The translations under genes and the position numbers were made by a program. From contig JAJDVX010000024.1 of assembly GCA_022825895.1 (NCBI GenBank), positions 1-64,000 on the forward strand: a stretch of DNA of 64,000 bases, written 5' to 3'. The notes below the pieces were generated by a model. It was not told where the DNA came from. It saw nothing but the letters and a program-made list of their open reading frames with translations, and made no database searches. Of this stretch, positions 17,250 through 29,200 are shown piece after piece (position 1 is the first letter of the stretch; every line of letters begins with the position of its first letter). This DNA is from Chloroflexota bacterium (lineage in GTDB: Bacteria > Chloroflexota > UBA11872).

Positions 17250-20200
17250 ATGCCTGCGTTCGCAGTGAACAAGGTAGTTCACTTCAAGCATCGACAGCTC
17301 CCTGGAGCCACCGCCCGCGGACTTGCTCTGGCAATGGCGGCAGGGCTGATCATGTTGGCTTTCGTCGCCGGAGACGCCTCTGCCTCTTCGCCATCGACGC
17401 CGGGCCAGCCGGACTCGGCCAAGACCACGTCCACGCCGGACCCGACGCCCTTACCCGAGCCAACCTCGGAAGCGACCCCCGAAGCGACCCCGGAATCAAC
17501 CCCGGAATCGACGCCCGAGCCGACCGCCGAGTTGACCCCCGTGCCCACGCCGGAGCCAACCCCCGAGCCCACGCCGGAAGCGACCCCTGAACCGACGCCC
17601 GAGCCAACCCACGAGCCGACGCGGGAGCCAAGTCCGACGCCCGAACCCACGCCCACTCAGGAGCCGACACCTGAGCCCGGGTCAGATCCGGAATTGCCCG
17701 CCCACTTCTCGGTGGCTATCAGCCAATACATCTTTAAGCAGAACGAGGATGTCGGCACGCAGACGCTGCCCGAAGCCGCGGGCGGCGCCGGTGAATTCAC
17801 GTACAGCCTGACGCCGAGCCTGCCCGACGGGCTGTCGTTCGACGCCGCGAGCCGTGCTCTGACGGGCACCCCGTCGGCGGCCGGCGAGTCCACCATGACC
17901 TACACCGCCACCGACACGGACGGTGGCAATGCCTCGTTTGAATTCACCATTACCGTGCAGCCAGCGCCGCAGACGGCCATGCAGGCGGCAAAGCCCACCG
18001 CGCCGACCGTGACCCGCACCGAGTTCAGCGAGCCGTCGAACCCGGCGCTGGACGTGTCCTGGACGGCGCCCGCCGACAATGGTTCACCGATCACCGCCTA
18101 CCGGCTCACGTATCGCAAGCAGGGGGATTCGGAGTGGACCTGGTCACACATTTCCGACCCTAACAACCGGACGTTCAGGATTTCGTCGACCACGGTTGCG
18201 GGTGAGTCCGTGGCCGTGGCGGCGGGCGCGACCTACGAAGCGCGGGTTCAGGCGATTTCCTCTGGGGTGAACAGCGACTGGTCCGACACCGGCACCGGCA
18301 CGGCCAACCGGCCGCCGACCGCCACCAGCGCCTTCTTCGGCGGCGGCACGTTCCCGGTTGGGACCATCGCGAATTACAACGAGACCGGGCAGGGCGCCGT
18401 GGGTGTCCTCTTCGCCGACGCGGACGGCGACACGCTGACCTACGCGGCTGCGGCGCAGCATCCCGCGTTGCTCGGCGTGAGCCTGACCGGGGCCGCCGGA
18501 GAGGCCAAGTTGCAGGTCACGCTCCTCAATCAGGGCTCGTCGAAGTTGTCCTACACCGCCACCGACGCCTACGGCGGGTCGGTGACGCGGACCACGACCA
18601 TTGGCATCACCGCCAAGACGTCGCGGAGCATTGCCGAGAACTCGGCCGCGGGCACGGCGGTGGGCGCTCCGGTGACGGGCACGCCCTACAACGGGGTGGC
18701 GCTGAGCTACACGCTGGCGGGGAAGGCGAAGGACTCCGGCAAGTTCGCCATCGATGCGACCAGCGGCCAGATCAGCCTCGCGACGGGCGCATCGCTGGAC
18801 TACGAGACGGACGATTCGCACCGGGAGACGGAGACCTGGAACGGCCAGGTGATCGCCAAGTTCTACCGGGGCGAGGTGAAGTACACGGTCGACGGCCATA
18901 ACGCCACCATCAACGTGCTCATCAAGGTGACGGACGTGGAGGCGGGGCAGCCGGACGCACCGACGCTGACGCGCACGGAGTACAGCGAGCCGACGAACCC
19001 GGGGCTGGACGTGACCTGGACGGCACCAGACGCCAACGGCGCCACCATCACCGGGCACGAAGTCCAGTACCGGAAGAAAGCCGCCGAGGGCGAGGATCCC
19101 GCGGCGTGGACGACCTACACCTACACGGACGCCGAGGACAACACCACCAGCGAGTTGCCGGCGACGACCACCAGCGTGACGCTGCCGGACCTGGACGCCG
19201 GGGCGACCTACGAAGCGCAGGTGCGAGCGGTCACGTCTCTCGAGGGCCCAGGCCCCTGGTCGGACAGCGGCGAGGGGACGGCGAACACGCCGCCGAATGT
19301 GACGACCAAAGCCATCGCTGATTTCTCGCTGCAGTGGTACAAGTTTGGCAATTGGCTTCGTTCCACGGACCTGTCGAACGGGTTCTTCCAGGACGCCGAC
19401 GGCGACACGATCAGCTACTCGACATCGTCCCAGTATCCCGGCGTGATCAAGGCCTGGCTGGACAGCAACGCGCTCAAGATTCGAACTCTCAACCCGACGG
19501 GGGCCGCGACCACCGTCACCTACGGGGCGCACGACGCCTACGGCGGGTACGTGTCCCGCACGGTGGAGGCCACCGGCACGATCGGCACGGTGCAGGCCAG
19601 CATCATCGAGAACGCCTGCTGCGGCCGATTCGTGCGCAATATCACGGGCGTGCCATACAACGGGGCGGCGCTGAGCTACACGCTGACCGGGGATGCGTTT
19701 GTATCCGGACCCTTTGTGCACGACGCCGCCAGCGGCTGGATCAGCCTGGGGTCGGGCAAGAGCCTGGACTACGAGACCAAGAGCTCCTACACCGCCACGC
19801 TGAGTTGGGTGGTGCAGGAGCAGACGGCCAGCGTCACCGTCAACATCAGCGTCACGGACGTGGAGGCGGGCAAGCCCGCCAAGCCGACGCTGGCCCGCAC
19901 GGAGTACAGCGAGCCGACGGCCCCGGGGCTGGACGTGACCTGGACCCGGCCGGCGCTCACCGGGGAAGCAATCAACCGCCTGCAGATCACGGGCTACGAA
20001 GTCCAGTACCGCAAGAAGGCGGCCGAGGGCGAGGATCCCGCCGCGTGGACGCTCTACAAGTACGAGGATCCCAACAACGCAGGCACCCAGATCAGCGAGC
20101 TGCCGGCCACGCCGACCAGCCTGACCCTGTCTGGTCTCGAGGCGGGCGTCACCTACGAGGTGCAGGTGCGGGCCATCGGCGGCGTGGAGGGCCCGGGCCC

Positions 20201-23200
20201 GTGGTCCGACAGCGGCGAGGGCACGGCCAACCGGCCGCCGACGGCGACCAGTGCGGGCTTCAACGGCGGCACCTTCCCGGTCGGCACCATCGCGAAATAC
20301 AACGAGACCGGTGCAGGTGCCCTGGGCGTCCTCTTCACCGACGCCGACGGCGACACGCTGACCTACGCGGCCGCCGCCCAGCAGCCCGCGCTCCTCGGCG
20401 TCAACCTCTCCGGTGACCCCGAGGAGGCCAAATTGCAGGTCACCCTCATCAATCCCGGCACGTCCAACGTCAACTACGTCGCCAGCGACGCCTATGGCGG
20501 ATCGGTCACCCGCACCGCGACCATTACCGGCACCGCGGCGGCGAGCCGCAGCGTCGCCGAGAGCGCCGCCGCGGGGACCAAGGTGGGCGCCCCGGTGACG
20601 GGCACGCCGTACAACAACGTGGCACTGAGCTACTCATTGACCGGCGAGGCCGCGACCTCCGGAGCCTTCGAGATCGATTCGACCAGCGGCCAGATCAGCG
20701 TCAAGCAGGGCGCGAGCCTGGACTACGAGACCAAGAACTCCTACGCGGGCCAGGTGGAGTACACGGTCAACGGGTATGCGTCGGCCATCGCCCTCACCAT
20801 CACCCTGACGGACGTGGACGCGCCGGGACAGCCTCCCGCCGCGCCGACGCTGACGCGGACCACCTTCAGCGAGCCGACCAACCCGGCCCTGGACGTGACC
20901 TGGACCGCGCCGACCGACAACGGCGTGACTATCACCGGCTACAACGTCCAGTACCGCAAGAAGGCCGCCGACGGCGAGACCCCCACGGCGTGGACGACCT
21001 ACACCTACACCGACAGTGAGGACAACGTCACCAGCAAGCTGCCGACGACGCCCACCATCATGACGCTGCCGGATCTGGACGCCGGCGCTACCTATGAGGT
21101 GCAGGTGCGGGCCACTGGTGCGGAGGATGACGGCCCCTGGTCCGCCACCGGCGAGGGCACGGCCAACACGCCGCCGAATCTGACCGCCGCGGCCATTGCC
21201 AACGCGTCCACCGCATGGTTCCGACTCGGCGGGGCCACGCTCGTCAGCAATCTCTCGACGGGTGGGTATTTCCAGGACGCGGACGGCGATGCGCTGACCT
21301 ATTCCGCCGAGTCGGCGCAGCCCGGCGTGATCAAGGCGTGGATCCAGGACAACGTCAAGTTGTCTATGCAAGCGCGCAATCCCAGCTCGTCCACCGTTAC
21401 CTACGGCGCCCATGACGCCTACGGCGGGTATGCCTCCCGGACGGTGGTGATCACCGGTACCGCCACCACGACGGGCAGCATCTTTGAGAACGCCTGCTGC
21501 GGCCGATTCGTACGGTTGATCAAGGGCGACCCGCAAGATCAGGTTCTGACCTACACCCTGACTGGGGATGCGTTTGTATCCGGACCGTTTGTGCACAACG
21601 CCTCCACTGGCTGGATCAGCCTGGGGGCGGGCAAGAGCCTGGACTACGAGACCAAGAACTCCTACACCGGGCACCTGAGTTGGGTAGTGCAAGGACGGAC
21701 GGCGCAGGCCACCATCACCATCACCGTCAAGGACGTGGAAGCGGGCAAGCCCGCCACGCCGACGCTGGCCCGCACGGAGTACAACGAGCCGACCGCCCCA
21801 GGGCTGGACGTGACATGGACGCGGCCGGCACTCACCGGGGAAGCAATCAACCGCCTGCAGATCACGGGCTACGAGGTCCAGTACCGCAAGAAGGCCGCCG
21901 ACGGCGAGACCCCCGCCGCGTGGACGCTCTACAAGTACGACGATCCCAACAACGCCGGCACCAAGATCAGCGAGCTGCCGGCCACGCCGACCAGCCTGAC
22001 CCTGTCTGGTCTCGATGCGGGCGTCACCTACGAGGTGCAGGTGCGGGCCATCGGCGGCGTGGAGGGCCCGGGCCCGTGGTCCGACAGCGGCGAGGGCACG
22101 GCCAACCGGCCGCCGACGGCGACCAGCGCGGCCTTCAACGGCGGCACCTTCCCGGTCGGCACCATCGCGAATTACAACGAGACCGGTGCAGGTGCCCTGG
22201 GCGTCCTCTTCACCGACGCCGACGGCGACACGCTGTCCTACGCGGCCGCGGCCCAGCATCCGGCCCTGCTCGGCGTCAGCCTGACCGGCGCCGCCGGTGA
22301 GGCGAAGCTGCAGGCAACCCTGCGCAATCAGGGCACGTCGAACCTGACCTACACCGCCAGCGACGCCTATGGCGGCTCGGTGACGCGCACCGTGACCCTC
22401 ATCGGCACCGCGACTGCGACCCGGAGCGTGTCGGAGAACGCCGCCGCCGGGACCACCGTGGGCGCCCCGGTCACGGGCACGCCCTACAACAACGTGGCGC
22501 TGAGCTACGCGTTGACGGGCGAGGCGGCCACCTCCGGGGCCTTCGAAATCGACGCCGCCACCGGCCAGATCAGCGTCAAGCAAGGCGCCAGCCTGGATTA
22601 CGAGACCAAGAGCTCCTACACCGGCCAGGTGGGCTACACGGTCAACGGGTATGCCTCGGCCATCTCCGTCACCATCACCCTGACGGACCTGGAGGCCGGT
22701 CAGCCGGCCGCGCCGACGCTGGCCCGAACCGAGTTCAGCGAGCCGTCCGATCCCGCCCTGGACGTCTCCTGGACAGCCCCCGACGCCAACGGCACCACCC
22801 TCACCGGCTACGAGGTCCAGTACCGCAAGCAGGTCGCCGAGGGCGAACAGGCCAACGCCTGGACGACCTATACCTACACCGACGACGAGGACAACGTCAC
22901 CAGCGAGTTGCCGGCGACGACCACCAGCCTGACGCTGCCGGACCTGGACGCCGGCGCGACCTACGAGGTCCAGGTGCGCGCGCGCACGTCGCTCGAGGGC
23001 GAAGGCCCCTGGTCGACCACCGGCGAGGGCACGGCCAACCGGCCGCCCACCGCCTCCACCGCGGCCTTCACCGGCGGCACGTACGCCGTGGGCACCGCCG
23101 TTGACTACAACGAGACCGGGCAAGGCGCCCTCGGCGTCCTCTTCGCCGATGCCGACGGCGACGCGCTGACCTATGCGGCCGCGGCCCAGCATCCGGCCCT

Positions 23201-26200
23201 GCTCGGCGTCAGCCTGACCGGCGCCGCCGGTGAGGCCAAGCTACAGGCAACCCTGCGCAACCAGGGCACGTCGCAGCTGACCTACACGGCCAGCGACGCC
23301 TACGGCGGCTCGGTTACCCGCACCGTGACCCTTATCGGCACCGCGACGGCGAGCCGCAGCGTGGCCGAGAACGCCGCCGCCGGGACGAAGGTCGGCGCCC
23401 CGGTCACCGGCACGCCCTACAACAACGTGGCGCTGAGCTACGCGTTGACTGGCGAGGCGGCCACCTCCGGGGCCTTCGAGATCGACGCCGCCACCGGCCA
23501 GATCAGCGTCAAGCAAGGCGCCAGCCTGGACTACGAGACCAAGACCTCCTACACGGGCCAGGTGGGGTATACGGTTGACGGGTATGCGTCGGCGATCTCC
23601 GTCACCATCAACGTGACGGACCTGACGACCGGCCGACCAGACGCGCCGACGCTCGCTCGAACCACCTACAGCGAGCCCTCCGACCCGGCCCTGGACGTGA
23701 GCTGGACCGCGCCCACGGCGGTCACCGGGATCACCATCAGCGGCTACGAAGTGCAGTACCGCAAGAAGGCCGCTGCGGGCGAGGACCCCGCGGCGTGGAC
23801 GACCTATACCTACACCGACGACGAGGACAACGTCACCAGCGAGTTGCCGGCGACGACCACCAGCCTGACCCTGCCCGACCTGGACGCCGGCGCCACCTAT
23901 GAGGCGCAGGTGCGTGTCGTCAGCAACGAAGGCACCGGCTCGTGGTCGGACACCGGCGAGGGCACGGCCAACCGCCCGCCCACCGCGACCAGCGCGGCTT
24001 TCAATGGCGGTACGTTCCCGGTCGGCACCATCGCGGAATACAAGGAAACCGGGCAGGGTGCCGTGGGCGTCCTCTTCGCTGATGCGGATGGCGACACGCT
24101 GACCTACGCGGCCGCGGCGCAGCACCCGGCGTTGCTGGGGGTGAGCCTGACCGGCGCCGCCGGCGAGGCCAAGTTGCAGGCGACCCTGCGCAATCAGGGC
24201 TCGTCGAAGCTGACCTTCACCGCCAGCGACGCCTACGGCGGATCGGTGACGCGCACCGTGACCCTCATCGGCACCGCGACGGCGACCCGGAGCGTGTCGG
24301 AGAACGCCGCCGCCGGGACCACCGTGGGCGACCCGGTCACGGGCACGCCCTACAACAACGTGGCGCTGAGCTACACCCTGACGGGCGAGGCGGCCACGTC
24401 CGGCGCCTTCGAGATCGACGCCGCCACCGGCCAGATCAGCGTCAAGCAGGGCGCCAGCCTGGATTACGAGACCGAGAGCTCGTACGCGGGCCAGGTGGAG
24501 TACACGGTTGACGGCAATGCGTCCGCGATCACCCTCACCATCAACGTCACGGACGCGGACGCGCCGGGGCAGCCCCCAGCCGCGCCGACGGTGACGCGGA
24601 CCACGTTCAGCAAGCCGACCAACCCGGCGCTGGACGTGACCTGGACCGCCCCGACGGACAACGGCGTGGCCATTACCGGCTACAAGGCCCAGTACCGCAA
24701 GAATGCCGCCGACGGCGAGGATCCCGCGGCGTGGACGCGCTTCACCGGCACGGTGGACGTCACCAACCGCACGCTCACCCTTCCGAACCTGGAAGCGGGC
24801 GCCACCTACGAGGTGCAGGTGCGGGCCTCGGGGGCGGACGATGACGGCCCCTGGTCCGCCACCGGCGAGGGCACGGCCAACCGCCCGCCGACCGCGACGA
24901 GCGTGACCTTGAGTGGCGGCACGCACGCAGTGGGCGACCACGTGGACTACAACGAGACGGGAGCGGGCGCGGTAGGCGTCCTCTTCGCCGATGCGGACAA
25001 CGACACGCTGACCTACGCCGCGTCGGCGCAGCAGCCTGCGCTGCTGGGGGTGAGCCTGACCGGCGCCGCCGGAAGCGCCAAGCTCCAGGTCACGCTCGTC
25101 AACCCCGGCACCTCCACCGTCAGCTACGTGGCCAGTGACGCCTACGGCGGCGCGGTCACCCGCACGGTGACCCTCGTCGGCACCGCGACCGCCAGCCGCA
25201 GCGTGGCCGAGAACGCCACCGCCGGCACCAAGGTCGGCGCTCCGGTCACCGGCACGCCCTACAACAACGTGGCGCTGAGCTACTCCCTCACGGGCGAGGC
25301 CGCCACCTCCGGCGCCTTCGAGATCGACTCGGCCACCGGCCAGATCAGCGTCAAGCAGGGCGCCAGCCTGGACTACGAGACCAAGACCTCCTACACGGGC
25401 CAGGTGGGGTATACGGTTGACGGGAATGCGTCGGCCATCTCCCTCACCATCACCCTGACGGACCTGGAGGCCGGTCAGCCGGACGCGCCGACGGTGACGC
25501 GGACGGAATACAGCGAGCCGTCCGACCCGGGCCTGGACCTGACCTGGACCGCGCCCACGGCGGTCGCCGGCGTCACCATCACCGGCTACGAAGTGCAGTA
25601 CCGCAAGAAGGCCGCTGAGGGCGAGGACCCCGCGGCGTGGACGCTCTACAAGTACGACGATCCCGACAACGCCGGCACCAAGATCAGCGAGTTGCCGGCG
25701 ACGACCACGAGCCTGACGCTGCCAGACCTGGACGCGGGGGCGACCTACGAGGTCCAGGTGCGCGCGCGCACGTCGCTCGAGGGCGAAGGCCCCTGGTCGA
25801 CCACCGGCGAGGGCACGGCCAACCGGCCGCCCACCGCCTCCACCGCGGCCTTCACCGGCGGCACGTACGCCGTGGGCACTGCCGTTGACTACAACGAGAC
25901 CGGCCAGGGCGCGGTGGGCGTCCTCTTCGCCGACGCCGACGGCGACACGCTGACCTACGCCGCGTCCGCGCAGCAGCCCGCGCTGCTGGGGGTGAGCCTC
26001 ACCGGGGCCGCCGGAAGCGCCAAGCTCCGGGTCACGCTCGTCAACCCGGGCACCTCCACCGTCAGCTACGTGGCCAGTGACGCTTACGGCGGCGCAGTCA
26101 CCCGCACCGTGACCCTCATCGGCACCTCGACGGCCAGCCGCAGCGTGGCCGAAAATGCCGCCGCCGGCACCAAGGTCGGCGCCCCGGTCTCGGGCACGCC

Positions 26201-29200
26201 CTACAACAACGTGGCGTTGAGCTACGCGCTCACGGGCGAGGCCGCGACGTCCGGGGCCTTCCAGATCGACGCCGCCACCGGCCAGATCAGCGTCAAGCAG
26301 GGCGCCAGCCTGGACTACGAGACCAAGAGCTCCTACACCGGCCAGGTGGGGTACACGGTTGACGGCAATGCGTCCGCGATCACCCTCACCATCAACGTCA
26401 CGGACGCGGAAGCCGCCCAGCCGGACGCGCCGACGCTCGCCCGTACCGAGTTCAGCGAACCCTCCGACCCCGCCCTGGACGTGAATTGGACCGCGCCCAC
26501 CGCGGTCACCGGTGTCACCCTCAGCGGCTACGAAGTGCAGTACCGGAAGCAGGTCGCCGAGGGCGAACAAGCCAACGCCTGGACGACGTACACCTACACC
26601 GACCCGAACACCGAAACGCCCACCACCGCGCTGTCGGCGACGACCACTAGCCTGACCCTGCCGGATCTGGACGCCGGCGCGACCTACGAAGTGCAGGTCC
26701 GCGCACTCAGCAATGAGGGCCCCGGCCCCTGGTCCGACACCGGCGAGGGCACGGCCAACCGACCGCCGACCGCCACCAGCGTGGCCTTGAGTGGCGGCAC
26801 GTTCTCGGTTGGCGACACGGCGGATTACAACGAGACCGGGGAGGGCGCCCTGGGCGTGTTGTTCGCCGACGCGGACAGCGACACGCTGACCTACGCCGCC
26901 GCGGCCCAGCAGCCCGCCCTGCTCAGCGTCAGCCTGACTGGCGCAGCGGAAAGCGCCAAGCTCCAGGTCACGCTCGTCAATCCGGGCACATCCAACGTCA
27001 CGTACACAGCCAGCGACGCCTACGGCGGCTCCGTGACCCGCACCATAACCCTCACCGGAACCGCGAGGGCGAGCCGCAGCGTGGCCGAGAACGCCGCCGC
27101 CGGCACCACCGTGGGCGCCCCGGTCACAGGCACGCCCCATAACAACGTGGCGCTGAGCTACACCCTGACGGGCGAAGCGGCCACCTCCGGCGCGTTTGAA
27201 ATCGACTCCGCCACCGGCCAGATCAGCGTCAAGCAGGGCGCCAGCCTGGACCACGAGACCAAGAACTCCTACACGGGCCAGGTGGAGTACACGGTCGACG
27301 GAAATGCGTCGGCCATCACCCTCACCATCAACGTCACCGACCTGACCACCGGTCAGCCCGACCCGCCCACGCTCGCCCGCACCGCATTCAGCGAACCCTC
27401 CGACCCCGCCCTGGACGTCACCTGGACCGCGCCCACCGCGGTCACCGGCATCACCATTAGCGGCTACGAAGCCCAGTACCGGAAGCAAGTCGCCGAGGGT
27501 GAACCGGCCAACGCGTGGACCCCCTACAGCGGCGCCCTGGCGGCCGACGCGACCAGCTTCAACCTCCCCGAGCTGGATGCCGGCGCGACCTACGAAGTGC
27601 AGATTCGCGCCGTCAGCAACGAGGGCACTGGTCCCTGGTCCGACACCGGGACCGGCCGGGCCAACCGTCCGCCGACGACGACTGAACTCGCGCTTCAGGA
27701 TCGCGAGCTTGCGCGGACCGAGGTCCTCGATGAATCACTCGAAACGCACTACTTCCAGGATCCCGATAACGACGATCTGAGCTTCTGGGCTTCCGCGGAA
27801 CATCCCGGGATCCTCGGAACCGATATGACGGGCATCCTGGAGACCACGCTTACCGTCGAAGGCGTCAACCCCAGTTCGTCGACGGTGACCTACGGCGCGC
27901 ACGATGGCTACGGCGGGTTTGTCTCTCGCACCTTTGGTGTCACGGTGACGGAGAGCGTCACGCGAAGCGTGCGCGAGGACGTTCCCGCCGGCACGGTGGT
28001 GGGCGACCCGGTAACCGGGACGCCCTATCAGGGTGAGGCGCTGAGCTACACGCTGACCGGCGACGCGGCGGACTCGGGCGACTTCGCAATCGACGCGGAC
28101 AGCGGCCAGATCAGCGTGGCGGAAGGCGCCAGTCTCGACTTCGACACCAAGACCTCCTACACCGGCAACGTGGAATTCACGGTGCAGGGCCAGCCGGCGA
28201 CGATCGCGCTGACCATCAACCTCACGCGCAAGCCCGCGGCCACAACCGACCCGCCCGACCGAAATCCGAAGCTCCCGCCGCAGGCGCCGGATCGCCCGAC
28301 GGTCACCCAGACGTCTTCCAATCCCACAGCCGCGCTGGACGTGACCTGGACGGCGCCGGACACCCGTGGCGGTCCGGCCATCACGGACTACGACGTGGAG
28401 TATCGGCAGCGGAACGGCGGTAACTGGGCGGATCACCCCTTCACCGGCGCGGGCACTGAAACGACGCTCACCGGCCTGACGCCCCAGACGACCTATGAGG
28501 TTCGGGTGCGGGCTCGCAACGCCCACGGTCGCAGTGGGTGGTCTTCGCCGGGTGACGGCGCCACGGCGCGACCGAATCTGCCCCCGCAATTCAGCAGCCA
28601 GGCCACGCAGCGCTCGGTGCCGGAGAACTCGCCGGCGGGCACCCTCGTAGGGAGCCCGGTCACGGCCACCGACCGCGAGGGTGGCCCACTGACTTACTCA
28701 CTGAGTGAAGCGTCGTCCCAATTCGATCTGGATTCGGCCACCGGACAGCTCAGCGTGGCCGAGGGCGCGTCGCTGGACTATGAGGCCAGGGAGTCCTACT
28801 CCGTGGTCATCCAGGCCAGTGACGGCCTCGACAGCACTGAAGTGACGGTCACCATCACCGTGACCGACGTGGCCGAGCCGCCGGATCAGCCCGACGCACC
28901 AGCGGTGGTTCCGGGCGTCAGCGAGGAGACCGAGCTGGACGTCAGCTGGACGGCGCCCGGCAACGACGGCCGGCCGGCCATCACCGACTACGACCTGCGC
29001 TACCGGCCGGAAGGCGAGTCCGCGTGGCTCGCGCATGCCGTTGACGGTGTGGGAACCGAAACCACCCTCACCGGTCTGGAGCCCGGAACCGCGTACGAGG
29101 TGCAGGTGGCGGCGAGCAACGACGAGGGAACCAGTCCCTGGTCGGACTCCGGAGTCGGCCGCACCGAGGCCTCGCTCATACTCTCCGAGATCATTCTTCC

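Noticed and set aside
20634-27488. Very long minus-strand open frames (852 and 1415 codons) inside giant gene 2
   Set aside because: They are antisense shadows produced by high GC and repeated modules. Their products are Arg/Gly/Val-rich and have no domain, while the plus strand encodes clear FN3 and cadherin-like units.
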